From Halocatena marina (GTDB lineage: Archaea > Halobacteriota > Halobacteria > Halobacteriales > Haloarculaceae): a DNA stretch of 64,000 bases. A model generated the notes under the pieces. That model was given only the letters and a program-made list of their open reading frames with translations, ran no database searches and was not told the DNA's origin. The stretch spans positions 806,001-870,000 of the forward strand of contig NZ_JALLPK010000001.1 in NCBI RefSeq assembly GCF_023276375.1. Reading direction: 5' to 3'. A program made the translations under genes and the position numbers. Positions 27,963 through 37,530 of the stretch are shown piece by piece (position 1 is the first letter of the stretch; each line of letters begins with the position of its first letter).

Positions 27963-29204
27963 CTATTCCCGAAGCGCCAGTGAGGCGTCCAGCTCGGCAC
28001 TCGGGTGGCTTTCGATGAGATGGTACGCCACGATCGCCGCCGCAACGAACGAGAGGAGACTCCCAACAGCGAACGCGACGGAGTAGCTCATCACTGTAGC
28101 GATAGCCCCGAGAACGCTCGGACCGATCGCACCGCCCAATCCCCGAGCTGTTTGTCGGAACCCGATGAGCTCAGATTCACGCTCTTCAGGTGCAATATCG
28201 CCGATGAATGCGATCGTTCCGGTCATGAGCGCAGAGAAGCCCCCTGCAAGCAAGAGAAATCCGATAGCGACGACTGCAACGCGTCCAACGATGGAGGTCG
28301 GAACCGTCGCCATCGAGAGAACTGCTGCGTATAACCCGCTTCCGAATGCTCCACCGACGATGAGGGGCTTTCGGCCCATAATATCCGAGACGCGCCCGAG
28401 TACGTACATAAAGACGACCTGACAGATGGGGTTGATAGTGAGCAGGGCACCCATGAGAAATGTGGAGACGCCCACTCTCGCGACGAGATAAATTGGGAGT
28501 AATCCTCCCACGCCCAACACAGTCATGTTCCGGAGAAATACCGCAACGTACAACCATCGGATGCCGTTGCGGTGGAGGACATCAGTGTCACCCCCGACGA
28601 GTCGACTACGGATCTCAGCAAAGAGGACAGACCGCGACGGATCTCTATTTGTCGCTGTCGGCTCGTCGACGAACGCACAGGCAACGGCCACGAGGGCGCT
28701 CACTCCCGTCACGACGAGAAACACCCGATTGGGCGAGAGTGCGTCAATCAGAATTCCTGAGAAAAACTGACCGGCCATAAGTCCGACCGCAGTCGCGCTG
28801 TTGAAGAAACCGAGCGAGCGACCCCGCGTCGACGCTCCGCCGTGTTGATTTACGATCGTTAGCATGACAGGAAGAAATCCCGCAGCAAACACGGCAAACA
28901 ACGCTCGAAATCCGATCATTGGTCCCACGCCGTTTACGAAGATCAATGGTGCGGTTCCGAGCGTTGCGAGGAGCGCTGTCCCCACGAGAACAGCTCGTCG
29001 CTTCCCAGTAATATCAGCGACCGACCCCCAAATTGGCGAGAAAATCATCAAAAATGCCCAGAACACCGTATAGACGAGACCAACAGCAAATGGGGAACCG
29101 TTCCGACCGATGTAGATGGACATCACCGTCCCCATGAGCATTACCGCAGCCTTATTCGCGATGGCTCCGACCCCGATAGCGACGCGCTGTCGTTTGCTTT
29201 CCAC
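27963..29204 (-). CDS. MFS transporter
   Basis: This 413-residue protein has about twelve membrane helices in two halves, with the MFS loop motif GSVADITGKRRAVLVGT between helices 2 and 3 and the corresponding GRVSDIMGRKPLIVGG in the second half. The middle loop is acidic, as expected. It belongs to the major facilitator group and probably moves a sugar or sugar acid, given its neighbours, with direction unknown. The gene is divergent from the Gfo/Idh gene at 29552, which may share its inducer. Confidence 0.93.
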   Translation of the reverse strand: MESKRQRVAIGVGAIANKAAVMLMGTVMSIYIGRNGSPFAVGLVYTVFWAFLMIFSPIWGSVADITGKRRAVLVGTALLATLGTAPLIFVNGVGPMIGFRALFAVFAAGFLPVMLTIVNQHGGASTRGRSLGFFNSATAVGLMAGQFFSGILIDALSPNRVFLVVTGVSALVAVACAFVDEPTATNRDPSRSVLFAEIRSRLVGGDTDVLHRNGIRWLYVAVFLRNMTVLGVGGLLPIYLVARVGVSTFLMGALLTINPICQVVFMYVLGRVSDIMGRKPLIVGGAFGSGLYAAVLSMATVPTSIVGRVAVVAIGFLLLAGGFSALMTGTIAFIGDIAPEERESELIGFRQTARGLGGAIGPSVLGAIATVMSYSVAFAVGSLLSFVAAAIVAYHLIESHPSAELDASLALRE

Positions 29205-29551
29205 GATCTCGATTGGCCTCCGTCTCAGAGTCCGGAATGGGACGACAAAAGGCTGGTCTATCCGGAAGCCCTTTCGCGAAAACGGATAATCGAAATCGAT
29301 GTGTATCTCGAAGCAGAAGAGTCACGATTGCTTTTTGTATTCTACTGATCACGATTACCTGCAGTGTTTTGATTCGTCGAATGCATCGAACCTGTGTATT
29401 TATGCCTATCCGTATCGAGCTATGGATCGTAACCGCTGGGACGATCGTTTCCCATCATTTGCATTTCCGTCACGAGAGCAACCAGATGGAGCGGATTTCG
29501 GTGGTCTGAGACGCGAGTTCGTCTCGGTATGGATGATCTTTGAGTATCACT
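29205..29551. other. Divergent promoter region
   Basis: This 347-base stretch separates the MFS gene from the Gfo/Idh gene. It has no gene-like frame. It should hold both promoters, but no regular operator repeat could be picked out by eye. Confidence 0.4.
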
Positions 29552-30649
29552 ATGACCTACAAAGCAGGCATCATCGGTGCGGGCGGTATCGCTGGGATGG
29601 GTATTCTTGGAATGCACGACGAAGATCAGATCGGCACAGAACGGATTCGCGCGAGTCACGCGGGTGGATACGAGGCGAACGATGACATCGAACTCATAGC
29701 AATCGCAGATGTCAATGCTGAAAAGCGAACCACGTTTGGTGACGCGTGGGACATCTCTCCCGATCGTCGGTACGAGGATCACAACGCGATGCTCGAATCA
29801 GAGGATTTGGATATTATCTCGGTCTGTACACCATCGCTGTTACACGCCGATCACGTCATTGCCGCAGCGAATTCGGAGGCCTCTCCAGACGTGATCTGGT
29901 GTGAGAAGCCGATCGCATCGTGCATCGCAGACGCCGAATCGATGATCGCTGTTTGTGAGGAGACTGATACAGAACTCGTCGTGAATCACTCGTTCCGGTT
30001 TACGAGCAAGCAACAGCGTCTCCGTGACTACATCCAGAACGATGAACTTCTTGGGGACGTTCAGGCGGTGACTGCACAGTTCCGGATGGAGCTACTGCGC
30101 AATTCGACCCACCTGATCGATACGCTGGTGCAGTTATTAGACACACGAGCGGCGCGCGTGAGTGGCTATCTCTCTGGAGAGAACGAGGCGGCCGAGTCAC
30201 TCGACGTGACACGACGCGTCGATGACACCGGAGGTGGTGGGTTCATCGTCATGGAGGATGGCACGTTCGTCACTCTCGACTGTACGATTCCGCGGGAAAG
30301 CTCTTCGATGACGTACCAGTTCATCGGTTCAAGCGGGAAGCTCTATCTCAACAACGACGACGGAGAATGGCGATACTGGGCGCTTGAGGACGGAACACAC
30401 GTCGAAACTCCGCTTTCGGATATCGACGGAGCATGGACGTGGGACGAGGATTACACCGAGTCGTTTGCAAACGCAACAGCACACATCGTAGAGATCCTGA
30501 ATGGATCGGCCGAAAACCGTTCGAGCGGGCGGGAAGCCATTCGCTCGCTCGAAATCATCGTCGCGCTGTATCTCTCTCACGAAACCGGTGCGCACGTCTC
30601 GATGCCGCTCGCTCGGCCACTTCGGGAGATCGAAATAACTTCGTGGTAG
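29552..30649 (+). CDS. Gfo/Idh/MocA-family oxidoreductase
   Basis: This 365-residue dehydrogenase begins MTYKAGIIGAGGIAGMG with the Rossmann glycine motif. An insertion between the first strand and helix (about residues 15-40) is unusual for the family. CTPSLLHADHV, the catalytic-Lys WCEKPIASC and the substrate sheet NSTHLIDTLVQLL follow. An in-frame TTG lies 12 bases upstream, but ATG at 29552 is preferred. The stop lies only four bases from the stop of the LutAB-like gene, which runs the other way. The substrate is unknown. Confidence 0.88.
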   Translation: MTYKAGIIGAGGIAGMGILGMHDEDQIGTERIRASHAGGYEANDDIELIAIADVNAEKRTTFGDAWDISPDRRYEDHNAMLESEDLDIISVCTPSLLHADHVIAAANSEASPDVIWCEKPIASCIADAESMIAVCEETDTELVVNHSFRFTSKQQRLRDYIQNDELLGDVQAVTAQFRMELLRNSTHLIDTLVQLLDTRAARVSGYLSGENEAAESLDVTRRVDDTGGGGFIVMEDGTFVTLDCTIPRESSSMTYQFIGSSGKLYLNNDDGEWRYWALEDGTHVETPLSDIDGAWTWDEDYTESFANATAHIVEILNGSAENRSSGREAIRSLEIIVALYLSHETGAHVSMPLARPLREIEITSW

Positions 30650-30653
30650 CTCG

Positions 30654-32834
30654 TCAGTAGTTATCGGGAGCGATGATTTCGATCGGGTGTTGGACGCGAG
30701 GGCTCATCAGACTCTCCAACTGTTCGAGACAAGAGGTACCACTTGCGACGATAGGCCCATCGACATCGGTGAACTCCGATCGGAGATCGTCTCCAATATC
30801 GACGCTGAGGTCGTAGTACTCCTGTTTGTACCCGAACGAGCCAGCCATCCCACAGCACTCGACATCGGATGTCACGACCTCGTATCCAAGATCTTCGAAA
30901 ACGGCTTCGGTGTACGTTTCAAGTCCCAGTGTTCGTTGCTGACAGTGGCTGTGATATGCAATGTGTTCACCACGAGAGAGCACGTCCTTGTCGGCCCCGT
31001 TAGCGAGGAGACCGTATACGTATTCGAGCATTTCGTAGCTCTGCTCTCGGAGCCGTTCGTGCTCTTTGGCTGGGAGCAATCGCTCGTAGTCTCGTTGGAA
31101 CATGGCGAAGTCGCTCGGTTCGATCACTACCACGTCTCGTCCTTGATCGAGGTGCGAATCGAGCGTGTCGGCGACGCTGGTGGCGCGCGCTCGCGCTGTC
31201 GAGATCAGTCCCTGTGAGAGTGGTGCCCGCCCGCTTTCGGATACTGCTGGAATGTGAACCACGACTCCCAGCGATTCGAGCGTTCGGACGGCTGCTTTGC
31301 CGCGATCAGTGTGAACGTAGTTGGTGTAAACATCGGGGTAGAGGACGGCTTCTCGCCGTGGGTCTGCGATATCAGAGCCGCCGCGAGCGTCGAACCAATC
31401 GCGTAGTGTTTCGCGCTCGAATGACGGCAGCGACCGTCGTCGATCGACGCCCAACGTTCGCTCCAGCAACGCTTTCGTGGGACGAGCGTTCATCAGCCAG
31501 TTGGACACTGGTGCTGTCGCGCTGCCAATCTTTGCCAGCATCTCGAAATTTCCGAAGAGACGCTTTCTCGCGTCGATACTCCCTTCTTCGTCTGGTGTAA
31601 GTCCTTCGACGAGCCAGTCGAACTGATCATCACCTGCTTGGTTGATCCGGTCGCGAACAGCGGTGTTGATCCACGGAATATCGATCTTCACTGGGCAGTT
31701 GTTGACACAGCGCGAGCAACCGGTACAGAGATCGTTGAATTCAGCAGCCGTATCGAGTCCTTCAACACCGGCTTCCCACCCGGTGGCGATTCCACCCGAA
31801 TACGTCTCGCCACCGAATGCGTGGCCACCAACGTGTTGGAAGTTCGCACACGAATTCGAGCAGGCACCACACCGGATGCAGTAGAGCGTCTCTTTCAGTT
31901 CTGGGTCATCTCGCATCGATAGTCGCCCGTTATCGATGAGCACGAGATGGAACGCTCGATCATTGCTGCTCTCCAATGTATCGTTCGTCTCGAAATCCAG
32001 TGTCGGTGTTCCGACTGGTGGCGTGAGTAGCGTCAAATACTGAGGGATATCCTGACCGGTCGCCGCTTTGGAGATGAGTTCGAAGAATGGTTCGAGGTCA
32101 CCGACGGACGGAACCAACTTTTCGACGCCAGCGACCGCGACGTGCGTATCCGGTGTCACCGCGGACTTGCGTGCGTTTCCTTCGTTTGTCACGAGCGCGA
32201 GCGTTCCACTGTCTGCGGCGATGAAGTTTGCACCTGTGATTCCAATATCGGCCTCACAGATTCGCTCGCCCAGATATTCGCGCGCAAAGTCTGTTAGTTC
32301 TTCGGCGGTCTGGAGCGGCTCTTCGGGATCGAATCGAGTGTTGAACAGTTGAGCAATTTCGTCTCGAGATTTATGCAGCGACGGACCGACGATGTGCGAG
32401 GGTGTTTCATCGGCCACCTGCAGTACGAACTCTCCGAGATCAGTCTCCCAGACATCGGCACCGTTTTGCGAAAGACGTTCGTTGAGTTCGATCTCCTCGG
32501 TCGTCATCGACTTGCTCTTTACGACCGTGGCATCGCCAACGAGGTCAGCGACGTGCTCGCGCGCATCAGCAGCGTCTTCGGCGATGTAGACGCTCCCCCC
32601 GTTTGCTGTGACGGCGTCCTCGACTTGCTCAATTAGCTCTGGAAGGTGTTCGATCGCGTCCTCTTTGATCGCTCGCGCACGAGTACGCGCCTCTTCGTAC
32701 TGATCAAAGTTCTCGGTAACCTCGTATTGCTGCCGATTGAAATGTGACGTGTTCTTCTGGACGGACTCGCCTTCGGTTTCGAGCAGCGTCCTGATCTGTT
32801 CTGCCGTCCGTCTGCGTGTCTCGACATCGCTCAT
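30654..32834 (-). CDS. Fused LutB/LutA-like iron-sulfur lactate-utilisation protein
   Basis: This 726-residue protein combines two parts usually encoded separately. The N-terminal LUD (LutB-type) domain spans about residues 60-300. Two 4Fe-4S ferredoxin-like motifs follow: CIRCGACSNSC at 319-329 and CTGCSRCVNNCP at 370-381. The C-terminal part is a LutA/GlpC-type CCG domain with SHCQQRTLG and ECCGMAGSFGY at about 658-669. The LutABC complex oxidises L-lactate to pyruvate in bacteria. LutC follows with a four-base overlap. The two genes run opposite to the dehydrogenases. The enzyme would handle lactate, which fits a deoxysugar pathway. Confidence 0.9.
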   Translation of the reverse strand: MSDVETRRRTAEQIRTLLETEGESVQKNTSHFNRQQYEVTENFDQYEEARTRARAIKEDAIEHLPELIEQVEDAVTANGGSVYIAEDAADAREHVADLVGDATVVKSKSMTTEEIELNERLSQNGADVWETDLGEFVLQVADETPSHIVGPSLHKSRDEIAQLFNTRFDPEEPLQTAEELTDFAREYLGERICEADIGITGANFIAADSGTLALVTNEGNARKSAVTPDTHVAVAGVEKLVPSVGDLEPFFELISKAATGQDIPQYLTLLTPPVGTPTLDFETNDTLESSNDRAFHLVLIDNGRLSMRDDPELKETLYCIRCGACSNSCANFQHVGGHAFGGETYSGGIATGWEAGVEGLDTAAEFNDLCTGCSRCVNNCPVKIDIPWINTAVRDRINQAGDDQFDWLVEGLTPDEEGSIDARKRLFGNFEMLAKIGSATAPVSNWLMNARPTKALLERTLGVDRRRSLPSFERETLRDWFDARGGSDIADPRREAVLYPDVYTNYVHTDRGKAAVRTLESLGVVVHIPAVSESGRAPLSQGLISTARARATSVADTLDSHLDQGRDVVVIEPSDFAMFQRDYERLLPAKEHERLREQSYEMLEYVYGLLANGADKDVLSRGEHIAYHSHCQQRTLGLETYTEAVFEDLGYEVVTSDVECCGMAGSFGYKQEYYDLSVDIGDDLRSEFTDVDGPIVASGTSCLEQLESLMSPRVQHPIEIIAPDNY

Positions 32835-33337
32835 CGGTCAGTCACCACGATGATGTGAACTTCTTTTGGACCGTGGACACCACGAACGAGCGCCCCCATA
32901 TCGCCTGTAGCACTCGGACCGGTTGCAAACACGACAGAGTCGTGTCCGGCATCAATTTCTGTTTCGAGCCACTCGACCGCATCACTCATCCGTGGAACGA
33001 TATCGCTCGCACAAAGTACAGCCACGTGACGTTCGGGGTAGAGACTGATCGGTTCGTCACCCGCTGTCCGTGATTGGATGGCAATCGTCCCATACTCAGC
33101 AATTCCGAGACCGGCGGGCGTCACACCTGTCTGGGCCTCCCGAATCTGCTCGGGTGATGGCTCTGTCGTAATATCCATCGATACTGAAATCCCATCCAGT
33201 GGGAACGATGCCCCGACTGCTGGCGGGACGACCGCGGCCGAGAGTGCCTGTTCGAACTCATCGGCCACCGTGCGAACAGTGCTCGTCTCGTGAGCATGCG
33301 CCGATCGTTCGAAGTCTTCGATTCGATCCGATGTCAT
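32831..33337 (-). CDS. lutC: LutC/YkgG-family lactate utilisation protein (LUD domain)
   Basis: This 168-residue protein is the LUD-domain partner of LutAB. The motif GVTPAGLGIAEYGTIAIQS and the end VFATGPSATGDMGALVRGVHGPKEVHI match LutC. It is the first gene of the pair and overlaps the next start by four bases (ATGA), so both are co-translated. In bacteria LutC is needed for lactate growth, as part of the complex. Its N-terminal 40 residues are poorly conserved. Confidence 0.88.
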   Translation of the reverse strand: MTSDRIEDFERSAHAHETSTVRTVADEFEQALSAAVVPPAVGASFPLDGISVSMDITTEPSPEQIREAQTGVTPAGLGIAEYGTIAIQSRTAGDEPISLYPERHVAVLCASDIVPRMSDAVEWLETEIDAGHDSVVFATGPSATGDMGALVRGVHGPKEVHIIVVTDR

Positions 33338-33522
33338 GCTGTTCGGTATCGTTTCCTCCTAGTTAGATGTTCCCTCTCTCTTGTCTTCCACTTTTTGTCT
33401 GTCTGTAGCTCCGTTTCTCGTAGTTCGCCTCATACTCTCAGTCAGTGTTCCCAGATGTTTTGCTGATCGATCGCACACTCCCTGAGCGTAAGAATGAAAT
33501 AAGTGTGTATCGACGCTTCGCC

Positions 33523-33993
33523 ATGACGAATCAGGATTCGGCTGTTCGACGGCGGAAGATTCTGTGGTCATCGATCGGTATTGGTGGCTTTTCAGTAACT
33601 GGTTGGACGTATTTCAACGTCGGGTTCGTGCCGAGTTTCCTCCCGTTACTCATTGGGATCGTCGCGCTCCGGCGTCTTTTTGCGATCGAGATGGCAGAGT
33701 CACCAACCGAAGACGCTCTCACCGATCGATACGATGTCGATTCCGAACAAGAGTACACCGACGACGAGCAAGTCGATATTCTCTCAGAAGTGAAAGGTGA
33801 GTTCACGCAGAAAGGACGCATTTGGGCCGTTCTCGGTGCCAGTGCGGGGATTATCGGTGTTGTCGCAACTTCCCAGTCGCTGGCGTTGATGGTTGTCTGC
33901 ATCGCGGTTACTGTCTACTGCCTCGTCCGGTATGTCCGGATTCGTCGATTGCTCAGAACGCTTGATACACGAATCGACGAACTCGTGGGCTAA
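33523..33993 (+). CDS. Small multi-pass membrane protein
   Basis: This 156-residue protein has two N-terminal hydrophobic helices (about residues 20-52), a charged acidic loop rich in Asp and Glu (about 62-98), and two C-terminal helices (around AVLGASAGIIGVV and ALMVVCIAVTVYCLV). The ATG at 33523 is preferred to an upstream one because it starts MTNQDSAV and avoids an unusual extension. No family is recognised. The location near lactate genes gives no clue. Confidence 0.65.
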   Translation: MTNQDSAVRRRKILWSSIGIGGFSVTGWTYFNVGFVPSFLPLLIGIVALRRLFAIEMAESPTEDALTDRYDVDSEQEYTDDEQVDILSEVKGEFTQKGRIWAVLGASAGIIGVVATSQSLALMVVCIAVTVYCLVRYVRIRRLLRTLDTRIDELVG

Positions 33994-34035
33994 TCCGTGC
34001 TGTCTCTCACCCAAACTACACTGTCGGTGTCGTGT

Positions 34036-34134
34036 TCAGAGCAGTTGCGTGACGATGACGCCAATCCAGAGCACAGTCAACGCTGCGAGGACAATTAGAA
34101 TCCGGTACTCGTCTGGTTCGGTAACGATATCCAT
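34036..34134 (-). CDS. Single-helix micro-protein, 32 residues
   Basis: A 32-residue frame begins MDIVTEPDEYRI and consists of one membrane helix (about residues 12-30) with an acidic N-terminus and no tail. It lies between a convergent membrane gene and the transporter gene. Micro-proteins of this kind are frequent in haloarchaea, though none is recognised here. The composition and clean Met start argue for a real gene, but it is short. Confidence 0.45.
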   Translation of the reverse strand: MDIVTEPDEYRILIVLAALTVLWIGVIVTQLL

Positions 34135-34222
34135 GCATGAGTATCTCTACACCGATGAGTAAATAGTTTGGGAAACGATTTGTATTCGATACCATCGAAC
34201 GGGCTGACTGCGTCCGAGAGTA

Positions 34223-35761
34223 TCAGAACGTCATTAGCCCGAGATATTCGATGATCGAGATGATTCCAGAGAACGTCAGGAAGAGTCCCGACACGACGAG
34301 CGCAGCGTAATAGAGGTTGTTGCCTCGAAGCTCGGCGGGCAGTGCCGTCTTTTCTGCCCAAATCATACCGAAACACCACAATCCACAGCCGAAAACACCA
34401 CCGAGAATCGAGGCCGGCGTGACGATTGCGACGGCACTCAGATCCGACCACATCAAGACAAGACCCAAACCACCACAGTAGATAAATGTCAGCGTCCGGG
34501 CGAGGTTCAAATTGTTCTTCTCTAAGTCACGAACGCGCGAGGAAAATGGTCGGAACGACATGAGCCACGTCCACGTGTACCCTTCCCACGTCGCGTACAT
34601 CGTCCCGAAAATAGCGAAGAAGACGCCAATCTGCCACAATATATCGAGACCGGGTGCGATGTCGGTGAACCACATTGCTTGGTACGTATAGAGGTTGAAT
34701 CCAGATGGGATGCGTTCTGTCGCGTTGAGACTCTGTGCGCCAAGCACCATCGCGGTAGCGGTGAAGAAAGTGATAGCGAGGAACGACAGTGTTACGTCGA
34801 TCTGGGGAGCTTTCAACCACGAACGTCCACGACGGATATTGCTCTCATCGGTATCGATCGGCACCGTTTGCCCGGGTGCGAGTTCTCGAACGAGATCCTC
34901 GACATCGTCGGCATCCGAACGGCTGAATATCCCCCAGTTACGTTGCTTCGTGTAACCGACGTATCCAATGTAATCGTAGATACCGCCACCGACGGCTCCC
35001 ATGTACGTCACCACTTCGACCCAAACAGAGCGAGCGGCAACCTCGGGGTATTTTTGATGTACGAACGGAGCATAATCACTCGGAAGCATCGGAATAAGAC
35101 CACCCATCACCTTGCCGAGTGGTGGCTGTGTGGCGATCGCCAAAACCGCGATCGCAGCCGAAAGAAACGCTACGATTACTACCTGTGCTCGCTCAACGGC
35201 TTCGTACCCACCCAACAGATCGAGTCCGAACGTAACGACGATCATGATCGTACCGAGAGCGGCTGCCGTGGTGTTGTTCACCGGCAGCCCGAGTACCCAC
35301 GCGGTGATCTGACCGAGCATCTTTGCGAGCCCACCAACCCACGATGGAAACGCCAGCAGGGCGAGAAAGCCCATCAGAAGCGTAAACCATCCACGCGGTC
35401 CCGGCAGCTTCGCCCACCGGGACATGATGTTCTCACCTGCAAGTGTCCGATAACGGACGCCGGAGTAGGTCATGACGCCCTTTACGAATCCCGCCCACAC
35501 GAGGGCCCAGATGATCGAGAAGCCAAAAATCGCACCTCCACGCGGGGCGAATAGCGTCTCACCGGAACCAAGCGTCATCGACGCGACGATCGCTCCCGGT
35601 CCGAAATAGAGGAGCAATTTCCGCCAGTTCCGTGATCCCGGCTGTAGCTCCTCGGGTGGCTCCGGATACGTTATCTCCTCTTTCTCGTACTGTTCGTCTG
35701 TTGTCGGTGGATCGGCATCCGGTACCGATTCTCCTTTGGACTGGTTCGTCTTAGCACACAT
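34223..35761 (-). CDS. Nramp-related metal transporter lacking the DPGN motif
   Basis: This 512-residue membrane protein has about eleven helices preceded by a soluble acidic tail of 40 residues. The first helix carries GPGAIVASMTLGSGETL (residues 54-70), where typical Nramp proteins have DPGN, and the sixth-helix region reads TYMGAVGGGIYDYIG instead of the metal-binding MPH motif. The other parts match Nramp, so it is an Nramp-related protein that may not carry Mn or Fe in the usual way. The TATA-like aatatatatc about 45 bases upstream may be its promoter. Confidence 0.82.
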   Translation of the reverse strand: MCAKTNQSKGESVPDADPPTTDEQYEKEEITYPEPPEELQPGSRNWRKLLLYFGPGAIVASMTLGSGETLFAPRGGAIFGFSIIWALVWAGFVKGVMTYSGVRYRTLAGENIMSRWAKLPGPRGWFTLLMGFLALLAFPSWVGGLAKMLGQITAWVLGLPVNNTTAAALGTIMIVVTFGLDLLGGYEAVERAQVVIVAFLSAAIAVLAIATQPPLGKVMGGLIPMLPSDYAPFVHQKYPEVAARSVWVEVVTYMGAVGGGIYDYIGYVGYTKQRNWGIFSRSDADDVEDLVRELAPGQTVPIDTDESNIRRGRSWLKAPQIDVTLSFLAITFFTATAMVLGAQSLNATERIPSGFNLYTYQAMWFTDIAPGLDILWQIGVFFAIFGTMYATWEGYTWTWLMSFRPFSSRVRDLEKNNLNLARTLTFIYCGGLGLVLMWSDLSAVAIVTPASILGGVFGCGLWCFGMIWAEKTALPAELRGNNLYYAALVVSGLFLTFSGIISIIEYLGLMTF

Positions 35762-36228
35762 CCACTTTCACATCCAACTGCACACCGATTCTAAACGATT
35801 GTACTAATATATATCGGTTTATGATTATCTTAGTAATGTCTAATAGGCTGCCATCCGTCCCCGGACCGCAGCCTGCGGTCGGTAATCGTCTGACTGGATG
35901 ATGTAAATTCAATTTATTGACGTGATATCGCGAACAATTTCACGAAGCGTATGTACCAAATCAGTCTGAAAGAAGACATATGTATCTCATACGTTTTATT
36001 TCTGTGTCATACGATCGATTTGCTCTGAATTTCAATACAATCGAAACGAGTATCAGTCATCGAGACGCTCTGGCAGTCTGTCGTCTACATTGCTCGTATC
36101 CTCACGGGTGATGGACTCTCAAATCAGCGGTTCTGTAGACAAAGCACTTTCTCCGTACGCTTCGAGAACAGTCCATCGGATAATGGTGAAAGCATACATT
36201 TATCAGAGCTACTCGAATGCTTGGACGT
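35762..36228. other. Divergent intergenic promoter region
   Basis: This 467-base region lies between the Nramp-related gene and the second dehydratase. It contains AT-rich stretches and TATA-like elements near 35806-35816 (minus strand) and 36197-36204 (plus strand). No gene-like frame. Confidence 0.45.
36197..36204 (+). promoter_or_regulatory. TATA element of the dehydratase at 36229
   Basis: The sequence catttatc is centred about 28 bases before the ATG at 36229, consistent with a leaderless transcript and supporting this start over the ATG at 36217. Confidence 0.5.
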
Positions 36229-37407
36229 ATGGGTTCACCCACGATCACCCGTATCGAAAGCATCGAATTCGGGTATCCGCTCGAAGACACCGGCTACGAC
36301 GAACACGGATTCAATCTCGTCTACGATCCCGGAAGCCAGACCGAACGGAAGCTCTTTGGAATCCGGATCCACACCGACGAGGGGATCACCGGAGAGTACG
36401 TTGGTGGGAACTCCCCCGGTGCGGCGCAGATCAACATGTTTGCGAATTATCTCATCGGGAAGAATCCACTCCAGCGCGAGCGCCACTGGAGCGAAATCAA
36501 GCGCGCGCTCCGGAAGTACGATCGAATGGGTATCGGACCGATCGATATCGCACTCTGGGATATCGCCGGGAAGCACTATGACGCGCCGATTCACGAACTG
36601 CTGGGGACTTACCGCGAGCGAATCCCTGCTTATGCTTCGACCTACCACGGCGACGAAAATGGGGGACTCGACTCCCCGGATGCATTCGGGGAGTTCGCTG
36701 AAGACTGCCTCGATATGGGCTATGGCGGGTTCAAAATACACGGATGGGGTGGCTCTGACGCCTCACGAAATCTCGATCGTGAAGTTGCGGCGATCCTCGA
36801 AGTCGGAGAGCGTGTTGGCGACGAAATGGATCTCATGTGCGATCCTGCCTGCGAATACGAGACATTTGCTGATGCACTCAAAGTCGGGCGTGCCTGTGAT
36901 GAGGCAGGATTCTTCTGGTATGAGGATCCATACCGTGATGGTGGAATCTCCCAACACGGTCATCGAAAGCTCGCTCAGAAGCTCGATACCCCGATTCTCC
37001 AAACCGAACACGTCCGTGGGTTAGAGCCTCACACGGATTTCCTCGTGAACGAGGCGACGGACTTCCTCCGGGCCGATCCCGAGTACGACGCAGGCATTAC
37101 CGGAGCGATGAAGATTGCACGCGTCGCAGAGGGCTTCGGCGTCGATGTCGAATTCCATGCTCCGGGACCTGCACAACGTCACTGTATCGCGGCAACACGA
37201 AACTCGAACTACTACGAACTGGCCCTCGTCCACCCTGACTGTCAGAACACGCAACCGCCTGTCTATTCCGGTGGTTACTCCGATATGATCGACACCATCG
37301 ACGAGAACGGAACTGTCGCCGTTCCAGACGGCCCCGGATTGGGTGTTGAGTACGACTGGGAGTATATCGAAGACCACCAGACGGGAAGCGTTCACGTCTA
37401 CGAGTGA
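36229..37407 (+). CDS. Enolase-superfamily sugar-acid dehydratase, second copy
   Basis: This 392-residue enolase-superfamily enzyme has KIHGWGGS after strand 2 (Lys and His), then LMCDPACEYETF, FFWYEDPYRDGG and PILQTEHVRG with the metal acids, and VEFHAPGPAQRH with the catalytic His. The order fits sugar-acid dehydratases such as fuconate-, rhamnonate- or gluconate-type, but no specific substrate can be read. An unusual N-terminal loop (YDEHGFNLVYDPGSQTE) sits before the capping domain. Together with the other dehydratases it gives the island several sugar-acid options. Confidence 0.85.
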   Translation: MGSPTITRIESIEFGYPLEDTGYDEHGFNLVYDPGSQTERKLFGIRIHTDEGITGEYVGGNSPGAAQINMFANYLIGKNPLQRERHWSEIKRALRKYDRMGIGPIDIALWDIAGKHYDAPIHELLGTYRERIPAYASTYHGDENGGLDSPDAFGEFAEDCLDMGYGGFKIHGWGGSDASRNLDREVAAILEVGERVGDEMDLMCDPACEYETFADALKVGRACDEAGFFWYEDPYRDGGISQHGHRKLAQKLDTPILQTEHVRGLEPHTDFLVNEATDFLRADPEYDAGITGAMKIARVAEGFGVDVEFHAPGPAQRHCIAATRNSNYYELALVHPDCQNTQPPVYSGGYSDMIDTIDENGTVAVPDGPGLGVEYDWEYIEDHQTGSVHVYE

Positions 37408-37530
37408 TCGGCTGTCTGGCCTCAGCAGATCGTTTTTGCTGACTGCCCAGCATAGTGCTACTCGTGTGAGTGAGAGAACAGTGGAAGAAAACGCACTCTG
37501 AGTATGGTTCTGTTTCGTTCTCTCGAACTG

